Positions 9,050 through 16,922 of a stretch of DNA of 37,197 nucleotides are shown piece after piece. The notes beneath the pieces are model-generated. The model was not told the DNA's origin and ran no database searches. It was given only the letters and a program-made list of their open reading frames with translations. A program made the translations under genes and the position numbers. The stretch lies in NCBI RefSeq assembly GCF_009711465.1, contig NZ_SMME01000838.1, forward strand, positions 1 through 37,197. Direction: 5' to 3'. How positions within the stretch are numbered: the first letter of the stretch is position 1; each line of letters begins with the position of its first letter. The stretch comes from Parendozoicomonas verongulae (GTDB lineage Bacteria > Pseudomonadota > Gammaproteobacteria > Pseudomonadales > Endozoicomonadaceae).

Positions 9050-9133
9050 GATTGTACTTTTTCATGAATAAATAGTGCTTTTCTTGTACTACACTGCCTC
9101 AGCTCTCAAGTCATACTATGGTACGGATTTTCT

Positions 9134-10516
9134 ATGATATCTCCGCTGGTCACTTTGCGAAGAGGGAGGGTTTTCTATCTTGTTTGGGCATTTACCCTTC
9201 CCTTATCGGCTGCAGAGGATCGCCTGGATAAGCTTTCTTTAATACACGTGCACTCTATGCCGGTCGCAGGTATTCCTCTTCCGGGATTGAGCCGGCCTGC
9301 TAGCCCTGAGGCACATAGCTCCTTCAGGGTAACGCCTCCTTTATCATCTGAGATTTCTGAGAGCGGCAGAGTGAGGAACCTGAAAAAAACAGAAATGTGC
9401 TGGAGTGTGATACGGGGGGAGCCTTGTCGTCATGGAGAGAATTGCAGGTTTGCACACTCTGAAGGTGAGCTGCGGCCGAGGGCTCGGCACGAAAAGTACA
9501 AAACCGCAATGTGCATAAATTATATGGGAGGGTCTTGCCCTTATGGTGATAGGTGTGACTTTCTTCACCCTGAAGGCAAGACGCGAGCTGATGATGTAAC
9601 AACTCCAGAAAATACTGGAAGCCTTACCCTATCTGCAAGTGGACAGTCGGGGAATGCTTTTTGGTTCTTTCACGACTCAGCTTCTATATGGGGGAAAATT
9701 GAAAATCAGGCTACTTTTTCAGAAGATTCCCCACCTCTCGATTTCCCGCCCCTGGATTTCCCACCCTCAGGTAGTCTTGACTCTGCTTCCAAGCGGTCCC
9801 AAATGGGCATTATGGCAAGGGCTGCATGGATTGCTAGTACTGCTCAAGTGCCGCATGAGGAAGAACCAGACCCAGTGCTGCAGGAGCAACTAGCCTCCGT
9901 GTTGTGGGATGCAGAAAAAGAACGTGCGTCTGTTGATAAAAAGATGATCCAGTTCGCCTTAAGCGAGGGCAGCGAGATACCTTGTCACGGTACTCTGTCT
10001 GGTCAGATCCTACGGCTGCAGCTTCATTATCAGACCGAAAAGAAATGGAAAGATGGTTTTATGATGGGTGCTCTCCAGCAGGGAGTGACTGTGAATTATG
10101 AGGCAGCAGAAGGTGCGACTGTTTCGTATAGGATGAAAACAGATAGGGAAAAGGCAGATAAGGATCAGCAAAGCCTGGCGCTTCTTCTTGTACAGATGTT
10201 TTTGTATTTCTCCGAGGCTGGTAGAGATGATGAGGATCTGTCGATATTTGCCGCATCAACGTGGAAGGATGTCGAGGATGCCGGGAAGCACTTATTTATC
10301 AGGCCAGACTGGGAAGGGGCGCCTGACCACTTTTTGTATGTAGCACAAAAGATTTATCTTTTTCTCTATAAGCCCGATCCTTCAGATTGTCACGTACAGC
10401 TGGAGAGTATTCTTGCTGATTGCGTGGGTCTGCAGCTTATCCAACAAGAAGACTCATCAAGCTATCTCAGTGGGGCGATGAAATCCATGAATACGGTAAA
10501 TCGTCCTAAAAGCTAA
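9134..10516 (+). CDS. secreted-type protein with tandem CCCH zinc fingers (TTP/TIS11-like)
   Basis: The 460-residue product starts with a likely Sec signal peptide (Arg9, Arg10, Arg12, hydrophobic 13-25, cleavage expected after LSA at residue 26). Two CCCH zinc fingers follow: finger 1 is Cys89-x8-Cys98-x5-Cys104-x3-His108, finger 2 is Cys127-x7-Cys135-x5-Cys141-x3-His145. Exactly 18 residues separate them and KYKTAMC leads into finger 2, all as in the animal tristetraprolin family, which binds AU-rich mRNA; the second finger is one residue short of the usual x8. A tandem PPLDF repeat is at 200-209. Residues 225-460 are an unrecognised, probably helical domain. The gene lies between orn and queG and its stop overlaps the queG stop by a few bases; the ribosome site is weak. 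CCCH tandems are typically eukaryotic, so host origin is inferred. RNA binding is inferred, not shown. Confidence 0.85.
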   Translation: MISPLVTLRRGRVFYLVWAFTLPLSAAEDRLDKLSLIHVHSMPVAGIPLPGLSRPASPEAHSSFRVTPPLSSEISESGRVRNLKKTEMCWSVIRGEPCRHGENCRFAHSEGELRPRARHEKYKTAMCINYMGGSCPYGDRCDFLHPEGKTRADDVTTPENTGSLTLSASGQSGNAFWFFHDSASIWGKIENQATFSEDSPPLDFPPLDFPPSGSLDSASKRSQMGIMARAAWIASTAQVPHEEEPDPVLQEQLASVLWDAEKERASVDKKMIQFALSEGSEIPCHGTLSGQILRLQLHYQTEKKWKDGFMMGALQQGVTVNYEAAEGATVSYRMKTDREKADKDQQSLALLLVQMFLYFSEAGRDDEDLSIFAASTWKDVEDAGKHLFIRPDWEGAPDHFLYVAQKIYLFLYKPDPSDCHVQLESILADCVGLQLIQQEDSSSYLSGAMKSMNTVNRPKS

Positions 10517-11646
10517 GAGACTCCATGTTGTTTTAGAGCCCAGAGAACATGTTCCTGAACCAGTTCTGAAGGATAGTTACGCCGAGCCTCTAAAGCTCGA
10601 ATGACTTTTTCTGAGGTAGGTGCGTTGCCCAAACCAACCGCCAGATTTCTCAGCCAGCCTGCAAAGCCTGTGCGTCGAATAGGGGAGCCTGCAGTTCTAT
10701 CCAGAAACTCTTCCTCTGTCCACATGAACAAATCTGCCAAATCGGTGGAATCTAGCTTGTGGCGAGGCAGGAAGTCGGTTTCCTTTGAGGTTTTGGCGAA
10801 CTTGTTCCAAGGGCAGATAATCTGGCAGTCATCGCAGCCAAACACCCGATTCCCCATCGGCTTGCGAAACTCTTCCGGAATAGTACCTTTCAGCTCAATA
10901 GTCAGATAAGAAATACAACGGCGAGCATCTATCTGATGAGGTGCAACAATGGCATCGGTTGGGCAAATCTTCGCGCAGGCAAAGCAGCTGCCACAGTGAT
11001 TAGTGGTTTGAGGTTTATCAAGTGGCAGGGGCAGGTTGGTAAACAGCTCCCCTAAAAAGAACCATGAACCAGCCTTACTGTTAATAAGAAGAGAGTTTTT
11101 ACCAATCCAGCCAAGCCCGGCCTTTTCTGCCAATGCTTTTTCCAGCACGGGAGCACTGTCTACAAATGCCCTGTAGCCGTATTTTCCAACCTTCTCTTCC
11201 ACGCGCTTGCCCAGTTGGGTGAGACGCTTGCGAATCACCTTATGGTAATCACGACCCAAAGAGTAACGGGAAATGTAGGCTTTCTCGGGCTGATTCAGAA
11301 TGCGTACAACTTCGGTGTCTCCAGGCAGGTAATCCATGCGTACAGACACAATGCGAATGGTGCCTGGCACCAGCTCGTTGGGGCGGGAGCGCATATTGCC
11401 ATGGCTGGTCATGTAATCCATCTCACCATGGAAATTGCGGGCCAGCCAGTCTTTCAGGTGTTGCTCATGCTCGCTCAGGTCGATATCTGTAATAGCAGCA
11501 TCCTGAAAGCCGAGCTCTCGTGCCCAGCATTTGATGTCGGCAGCCAGCTGCTCCAGTTCTTCGGTGCTAAGAGCTGGTTGCTCAGGTGTTGGCTGCTCAG
11601 AAACGGATTTGTGAGGAATTTGCGTCAAGTTAGGTGAATCTGTCAC
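10513..11646 (-). CDS. queG: epoxyqueuosine reductase
   Basis: Catalyses the last step of queuosine synthesis, reducing epoxyqueuosine in tRNA, with cobalamin and two [4Fe-4S] clusters. The 377-residue product has the cluster ligands Cys218-x2-Cys221-x2-Cys224-x3-Cys228, Cys244, and Cys271-x2-Cys274-x3-Cys278 (GCDDCQIICPW). FVDSAPVLEKALAEKAGLGW (161-180) is the conserved region with the catalytic Asp. The C-terminal helical repeat (RNLAVGLGNAPTSEKVIRAL) is present. The first ~28 residues are a non-conserved extension. It is convergent with the zinc-finger gene with no terminator between them, and divergent from nnr. Confidence 0.95.
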   Translation of the reverse strand: MTDSPNLTQIPHKSVSEQPTPEQPALSTEELEQLAADIKCWARELGFQDAAITDIDLSEHEQHLKDWLARNFHGEMDYMTSHGNMRSRPNELVPGTIRIVSVRMDYLPGDTEVVRILNQPEKAYISRYSLGRDYHKVIRKRLTQLGKRVEEKVGKYGYRAFVDSAPVLEKALAEKAGLGWIGKNSLLINSKAGSWFFLGELFTNLPLPLDKPQTTNHCGSCFACAKICPTDAIVAPHQIDARRCISYLTIELKGTIPEEFRKPMGNRVFGCDDCQIICPWNKFAKTSKETDFLPRHKLDSTDLADLFMWTEEEFLDRTAGSPIRRTGFAGWLRNLAVGLGNAPTSEKVIRALEARRNYPSELVQEHVLWALKQHGVS

Positions 11647-11702
11647 TTATTCAGGCAAGCTTAAAGGATATAATGCAAACAATTGAAATCAGGGGATCGC
11701 CC

Positions 11703-13214
11703 ATGGGCGGCAGTTTACCACATACTCTCTACACCGCCGAACAAACGCGGAGTCTGGACGCTGAAACGATCAATGCTCACGGGGTTCCCGGGTTTGAGCT
11801 GATGAAGCGTGCTGGCCGTGCGGCGCTGGATGCGGCTATAAAAACCTGGCCGCACATCGGTCAGGGCGGTTCCCTTCAGATATTCTGCGGCTCAGGAAAT
11901 AATGGCGGAGATGGCTACGTTATCGGCGCATTGGCCCGGCAGCGTTATATCCCTGTGAGGGTTGTAAGCCTGTGTCCTCCAGAGCGGCTAACGGGAGATG
12001 CCAGAAAAGCCTGGGAGTGGTTTCGAGAGCAGGGGGGCAGCTGTGAATCCTGGTCGAACAGTATCACATTAACTGGCGACCTGATTATCGACGCGATGCT
12101 GGGTACCGGGTTAGGCGGTGATGTTCGTGGGGATTTTGTGGATGCAATTCACTTAATCAACCAATCGGACAAATCCGTTCTGGCGGTGGATATCCCGTCT
12201 GGCCTTTCGGCAGACACCGGCTCCGAGCTGGGCTGCGCAATAAAGGCCGATGTGACAGTCACCTTCATTGGTATGAAACGAGGGCTGTTCACGGCGGCAG
12301 GGCCACGTTTTTGTGGTGATATTTGTTTCTCCAGCCTGAAAGTACCCAAAGTGGTGTACGACACAATCCCACCATCAGCACGACTTATTGAGCGCAATGA
12401 TATGGCCGCTCTGGTAAAACCACGCCCCCGGGATGCCCACAAGGGTGACTATGGTCACCTGCTGGTGGTGGGTGGTGATCATGGCATGGGTGGTGCGGCT
12501 ATCATGGCGGCCGAGACGGCATTGCGCTGTGGTACAGGGCTTGTCACTCTCGCTACCCGGCCTGAACACACTATGGCCAGCCTTGTGCGCAGACCTGAGG
12601 TGATGGCGCGCGGCGTGTCGTCTGTGCGAGACCTGGCACCTTTGCTGGTAGGCAAGTCGGCCGTTGTTATCGGCCCAGGCCTTGGGAAGGATGAGTGGGG
12701 GCAGGGTCTCCTGAAAGCCGTGCTTGATACCGGTTTGCCAGTGCTGATGGATGCTGATGCTTTAAACATTATTGCCGCAAAACCTGAGGCTTACACGTCT
12801 CGGGAGAATTGCGTGATCACGCCCCACCCCGGTGAGGCTGCGAGGCTGCTGAACTCTACCGTCGGTGATGTGAGTAAAGATCGTTTTTCTGCAGTGGAAG
12901 CACTGCAAAAACTCTGCGGTGGCGTTGCCATTCTCAAAGGGGCTGGCACACTTATAGCTTCTGTTGATGAAGTCTGGTTATGCCGGGCTGGCAATCCCGG
13001 AATGGCTATTGCCGGGATGGGCGATGTGCTCAGTGGTGTTGCTGGTGCTCTGTTGGCTCAAGGATACTCTGCAGCGGATGTTGCCAGACTGGGCGTCTGG
13101 CTCCACGGTACAGCAGGAGATAACTGTGCGGCTTCCGGCGGTGAAATCGGCCTTGCTGCTACGGATTTGCTTCTGGCCATTAGAAAACAATTGAACCGTC
13201 TGAGCGAAGAATAG
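11703..13214 (+). CDS. nnr: bifunctional NAD(P)HX epimerase/dehydratase
   Basis: Repairs hydrated NAD(P)H: the N-terminal YjeF domain (about 1-205) epimerises R- to S-NAD(P)HX, and the C-terminal ribokinase-fold domain (about 220-500) dehydrates the S form using ADP. Seen are FCGSGNNGGDGYVIGALARQ in the epimerase, HKGDYGHLLVVGGDHGMGG opening the dehydratase, TPHPGEAARLL, and AGMGDVLSGVAGALLAQG near the end. I chose ATG at 11703, preceded by AGGGGA six bases away; ATG at 11673 (after AAAGGA) would add ten residues, and a GTG at 11634 overlaps queG. It begins the conserved nnr-tsaE-amidase run and is only ten bases from tsaE. Confidence 0.94.
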   Translation: MGGSLPHTLYTAEQTRSLDAETINAHGVPGFELMKRAGRAALDAAIKTWPHIGQGGSLQIFCGSGNNGGDGYVIGALARQRYIPVRVVSLCPPERLTGDARKAWEWFREQGGSCESWSNSITLTGDLIIDAMLGTGLGGDVRGDFVDAIHLINQSDKSVLAVDIPSGLSADTGSELGCAIKADVTVTFIGMKRGLFTAAGPRFCGDICFSSLKVPKVVYDTIPPSARLIERNDMAALVKPRPRDAHKGDYGHLLVVGGDHGMGGAAIMAAETALRCGTGLVTLATRPEHTMASLVRRPEVMARGVSSVRDLAPLLVGKSAVVIGPGLGKDEWGQGLLKAVLDTGLPVLMDADALNIIAAKPEAYTSRENCVITPHPGEAARLLNSTVGDVSKDRFSAVEALQKLCGGVAILKGAGTLIASVDEVWLCRAGNPGMAIAGMGDVLSGVAGALLAQGYSAADVARLGVWLHGTAGDNCAASGGEIGLAATDLLLAIRKQLNRLSEE

Positions 13215-13224
13215 AAAGAGAAGT

Positions 13225-13686
13225 ATGTCTTTTGAATTGAAGGGTGAAGAAGCCATGGTCGACTTCGGTCGCCGCCTTGCCGAGGCCAGCCAAGGCTGGG
13301 GTGTATTTTATCTGGAAGGTGATCTCGGTGCGGGTAAAACAACCCTGAGCCGAGGCATCCTGCGGGGTTTTGGCCATGAAGGTGCTGTAAAAAGCCCCAC
13401 CTATACACTGGTTGAGCCTTATGAAATGGTCGATCAGTCTGTTTACCATTTTGACCTGTATCGTCTGGGGGATCCGGAAGAACTGGATTTTCTGGGCGTG
13501 CGGGAATATTTCGGCCCCCATGCGCTTTGTCTGGTGGAGTGGCCCATACGCGGCAAGGGTTTTCTCCCTGAGGCCGATATTATTATCAGGATTGCCTATC
13601 GCTCAGATAGTCGTGTGATCGAGGTTGAGCCGATCAGCGAACATGGGCAGACTGTTTGTAATCATCTTTCAAGCAACAGTCGTTAG
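13225..13686 (+). CDS. tsaE: tRNA threonylcarbamoyladenosine biosynthesis ATPase TsaE
   Basis: The ATPase of the TsaBDE complex, which adds threonylcarbamoyl to A37 of ANN-decoding tRNAs. The 153-residue product has the P-loop EGDLGAGKTTLSRG (about 31-44), the family motif VKSPTYTLVEPYE, and FDLYRLGDPEELDFLG followed by LVEWPIRG. Length is normal. It sits between nnr and the amidase gene, as is common in gammaproteobacteria; the tight spacing to nnr suggests one transcript. Confidence 0.95.
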   Translation: MSFELKGEEAMVDFGRRLAEASQGWGVFYLEGDLGAGKTTLSRGILRGFGHEGAVKSPTYTLVEPYEMVDQSVYHFDLYRLGDPEELDFLGVREYFGPHALCLVEWPIRGKGFLPEADIIIRIAYRSDSRVIEVEPISEHGQTVCNHLSSNSR

Positions 13687-13706
13687 TATTTTTATAGATT
13701 GGCAAC

Positions 13707-15110
13707 ATGGAGTTAGGTGTGACGCGGGAGTTAGAAACTGTGCAGGGAGAAGACGAAAGCTCTCCGGAATCAAAAATAACCAGACGCCGGTTTACACAAA
13801 TGGCGTCGGTACTGGTTGCATCGTTGACTCTGCCAGCGGTTTCCACGGCCTTTGCTTCCAGTTCTTCTATCAAGGGTGTACGTTTATGGCGCTCTCCGGA
13901 CAAAACACGTCTTGTATTTGATCTCAGCGATAATATTGACCATAAAATTTTTCCACTGACTAACCCTCAACGGTTAGTTGTGGATATCAAAGATACCCGC
14001 CTGCCGGGTTCCCTTTCTAAACTGGAACTGGGACAAACACCTATTGGTGCTGTTCGTTGGGCAACCCGTCAAAGTAAGGATTTGCGTATAGTTCTGGATT
14101 TGAAGCAGAAGGTGACTCCTCGCAGCTTCGTTCTCAAACCCAATGAAACATACGGCTATCGTCTTGTTGTCGATCTGTTTGATGAACAAAAAGCGACACA
14201 AACCACCCACGCTCCTGTCATTAAACAGACCAACCGCGACATCGTGATTGCCATTGATGCTGGTCACGGTGGTGAAGACCCGGGAGCCGTTGGGCACCGT
14301 GGTGCACGGGAAAAGGATGTGGTGCTGGCCATAGCCCGTGATGTTGCCAAACTGTTTGAACAGGCGCAGGGCTTTAAACCGGTGATGATACGAACGGGGG
14401 ACTATTACATCTCTCTCCGGGAGCGTACCCGTAAAGCCCGCCGTCATAACGCAGACTTTTTCGTATCTATTCACGCAGATGCTTTCACCCGTAAGAGTGC
14501 CAACGGCGCCTCTGTCTTCACACTTTCTCAGCGTGGGGCGACGTCTGAGGCCGCTCGTTGGCTGGCGAACAAGGAAAACAGCGCTGACCTTGTTGGGGGG
14601 GAAGATGGCGTGAGTCTGGGTGATAAGGACGATGTGCTGGCCCGCGTGTTGCTCGATTTGTCCATGACCGACAGCCAGAGCCGCAGTGAGAAGGCTGGCA
14701 GCAAGGTTCTGAGCCAGCTTGGTCGTGTGAACAGGCTGCACAAGAGCAAGGTAGAGCAGGCTGCTTTTGTGGTACTGAAAAATCCGGATATTCCTTCGAT
14801 CCTCGTGGAAACCGGGTTTATCTCCAACCCTGGGGAAGCCAGTAAACTGATAACCCGCGCTCACCAGCGCAAACTTGCCCGCGCTATTCACACTGGCGTG
14901 AAAGAGTTTTTCATTAAGTACCCTCCGGCGGGAACATTGATTGCCAATAATCGCAGCAACGCGGGCAGAGCCACCTACAGGGTGAGACGAGGGGATACTC
15001 TCAGTGGTATCGCCAGTAAGCATAGTGTGAGTCTGAACCAGCTGCTGGCCTATAACAGTATGAGCGTGAGAGATACTCTTAAAGTCGGTCAGCTGCTGCG
15101 GATTCCCTAG
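13707..15110 (+). CDS. amiC: N-acetylmuramoyl-L-alanine amidase (AmiC/AmiB type)
   Basis: A periplasmic zinc amidase that cuts peptide side chains from peptidoglycan to split daughter cells. In order, the 467 residues hold a Tat-type signal (TRRRFTQM at 25-32, hydrophobic stretch, AFA cleavage near 50), an AMIN domain (about 55-155), a catalytic Amidase_3 domain (about 172-395; AIDAGHGGEDPGAVG with the first His, then SIHADAF, and LVETGFISN with the catalytic Glu), and one C-terminal LysM repeat (VRRGDTLSGIASKHSVS to the end). Tat export is the AmiA/AmiC habit, while genomic position next to tsaE/miaA is that of amiB, so the symbol is a compromise. mutL, the usual next gene, is absent. Confidence 0.9.
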   Translation: MELGVTRELETVQGEDESSPESKITRRRFTQMASVLVASLTLPAVSTAFASSSSIKGVRLWRSPDKTRLVFDLSDNIDHKIFPLTNPQRLVVDIKDTRLPGSLSKLELGQTPIGAVRWATRQSKDLRIVLDLKQKVTPRSFVLKPNETYGYRLVVDLFDEQKATQTTHAPVIKQTNRDIVIAIDAGHGGEDPGAVGHRGAREKDVVLAIARDVAKLFEQAQGFKPVMIRTGDYYISLRERTRKARRHNADFFVSIHADAFTRKSANGASVFTLSQRGATSEAARWLANKENSADLVGGEDGVSLGDKDDVLARVLLDLSMTDSQSRSEKAGSKVLSQLGRVNRLHKSKVEQAAFVVLKNPDIPSILVETGFISNPGEASKLITRAHQRKLARAIHTGVKEFFIKYPPAGTLIANNRSNAGRATYRVRRGDTLSGIASKHSVSLNQLLAYNSMSVRDTLKVGQLLRIP

Positions 15111-15176
15111 AACTCATAGACCGGCTTGCTATAAAATGCGCCGCCTCTGGCTTTCAATCGCACTGACAGGTGACAG

Positions 15177-16127
15177 GTGACCAACTCCCTTCCTCCCGCC
15201 ATATTTCTGATGGGACCGACAGCGTCTGGTAAAACAGATCTGGCGGTCACTCTGCATGAACAGTTGCCCTGCGACATTATCAGTGTGGATTCGGCGCTGG
15301 TATACAAGGACATGGATATTGGTACTGCTAAACCTGACAGTGAATTACTGGCCCGTGCACCCCACCGTTTGATTGATATTCGTGATCCTGCCGAATCCTA
15401 TTCGGCGGCCGAGTTTCGGGCAGATGCACTGCGGGAAATGGAAGAGATCTCCGCACGGGGCCGGATTCCTCTGCTGGTGGGCGGAACCATGCTTTATTAC
15501 AAGGCTCTGCGTGATGGTCTGGCCGATATGCCGCCAGCTGATGAAACTGTTCGACAGGATATTCTTGAACAGGCCGAAAACGAAGGCTGGGCCGCTGTAC
15601 ATGCTCGTCTGCAAAGTATTGACCCGGAATCAGCTGCACGTATTCATCCAACCGATCCACAACGCCTGCAGCGGGCGCTGGAAGTGTATCTGGTCAGTGG
15701 CAGAACAGTGACAGAATTGGTAGCAGAACAGAAACGAACTCAGTTACCATTTAACGTATTGAATCTTGCCGTGGCCCCAAAGGAACGCAGCACTCTTCAT
15801 GAACGCATAGCCCTGCGTTTCCACAATATGATGAAGGCGGGATTTATAGAGGAAGTTGAAGCGCTTTATGCTCGTAAAGATCTTCATCCCGGGCTTCCTT
15901 CTATTCGCTGTGTCGGCTACCGACAGGCGTGGGCCTATCTTAACGGGGAACTAACCCGCAATGAGATGGTCGATAAAGGGATCATTGCAACAAGACAGCT
16001 TGCGAAACGACAGTTTACCTGGCTGCGAAGCTGGGAAAATTTACACTGGTTCGACAGTTTATCTGCCGATCTTCTGGATTCGGCTATGCTGTCTGTTCAG
16101 CAGTGGCTAGGTCGTGTTCATAGTTAA
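15177..16127 (+). CDS. miaA: tRNA dimethylallyltransferase
   Basis: Transfers a dimethylallyl group to N6 of A37 in tRNAs reading UNN codons, the first step to ms2i6A. The 316-residue product has the P-loop GPTASGKT (13-20), then [67 protein letters not shown], and RCVGYRQAW near the end. The start is a GTG at 15177 within a duplicated TGACAGG sequence. It directly follows the amidase gene with 66 bases between them; TATAAAAT at 15130 is a possible -10 element but no good -35 pairs with it. Confidence 0.95.
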   Translation: MTNSLPPAIFLMGPTASGKTDLAVTLHEQLPCDIISVDSALVYKDMDIGTAKPDSELLARAPHRLIDIRDPAESYSAAEFRADALREMEEISARGRIPLLVGGTMLYYKALRDGLADMPPADETVRQDILEQAENEGWAAVHARLQSIDPESAARIHPTDPQRLQRALEVYLVSGRTVTELVAEQKRTQLPFNVLNLAVAPKERSTLHERIALRFHNMMKAGFIEEVEALYARKDLHPGLPSIRCVGYRQAWAYLNGELTRNEMVDKGIIATRQLAKRQFTWLRSWENLHWFDSLSADLLDSAMLSVQQWLGRVHS

Positions 16128-16159
16128 ACATACGGCCTGAGTAATTAGGTAGCGGTTTT

Positions 16160-16194
16160 GAAAGAGTATTTATCGGACATAAATGGGCTCTTTC
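16160..16194 (+). terminator. hairpin after miaA, weak terminator candidate
   Basis: GAAAGAG (16160-16166) pairs with CTCTTTC (16188-16194), with a further interrupted inner pairing TATTTAT/ATAAAT. No T run follows. The rest of 16128-16380 is AT-rich leader DNA for hfq with no gene. Confidence 0.35.
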
Positions 16195-16380
16195 GTATCC
16201 CTAGCTAATATTACTTATTGAACGCTCATAGGGGCTGGCTTAAGGTTCTTTGTCCTTTGCTGTATACAGATTAAACAATTAGCTGTGTGCTTTCTCTGTA
16301 TCTGCTAACCTGTAAGCCGTTCCAAGCCGGACTTTGAGCGCAGGCTTTTTATAATTCGACAAATATAAAGGAGTACGGAA

Positions 16381-16635
16381 ATGTCAAAAGGGCATTCCCT
16401 ACAAGACCCTTACCTGAACGTCCTGAGAAAGGAGCGTGTTCCCGTTTCCATCTACTTGGTAAACGGTATCAAGCTGCAGGGGCAGATTGAGTCTTTTGAT
16501 CAGTTTGTAATTCTTCTGAAGAACACCGTAAGCCAAATGGTTTACAAGCACGCGGTATCTACTGTGGTGCCAGGTCGTCCTGTACGTCTGCCTATGCCTA
16601 ATCAGGAAGGCGACGATATGATGCCACAGGACTGA
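16381..16635 (+). CDS. hfq: RNA chaperone Hfq
   Basis: The hexameric Sm-like chaperone that pairs small RNAs with mRNAs. The 84-residue product has Sm1 ([20 protein letters not shown]) and Sm2 ([11 protein letters not shown]) intact with the distal and proximal RNA-binding residues, and a short acidic tail ([11 protein letters not shown]), shorter than in E. coli. A strong ribosome site (AAAGGAG) precedes ATG. A 250-base leader and a downstream terminator suggest transcription apart from miaA and hflX, though read-through from miaA is likely. Confidence 0.98.
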   Translation: MSKGHSLQDPYLNVLRKERVPVSIYLVNGIKLQGQIESFDQFVILLKNTVSQMVYKHAVSTVVPGRPVRLPMPNQEGDDMMPQD

Positions 16636-16743
16636 AACGTCCTTTAGCCTGAGTCCGGTGCAGTTGCTAAATGTCTGGCTACTGATATTGATTCTCTGGG
16701 TAAACGTAATAAGCCAGGGCGTCAAAGTGCTGCCCGAATTATC

Positions 16744-16776
16744 AAAAAGCCAGGTTTCTTAGGAACTTGGCTTTTT
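16744..16776 (+). terminator. hfq intrinsic terminator
   Basis: AAAAAGCCAGGTTTC pairs with GAACTTGGCTTTTT and ends in a T run. It is about 110 bases past the hfq stop; 16636-16743 and 16777-16922 show no gene. Confidence 0.85.
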
Positions 16777-16922
16777 GCTTATTTAAGCGCCCAAACAGCC
16801 ATGAACGACAATAAGCACACTAAGTATTGAGGTGTGTAGGTGTTTTCATAGTTAAAACAGTGCAATCAAAAGGCGTTAAGGGCAGAATTGTTTCCTGAAT
16901 ATAATTAAATGGAGCAGATTGC

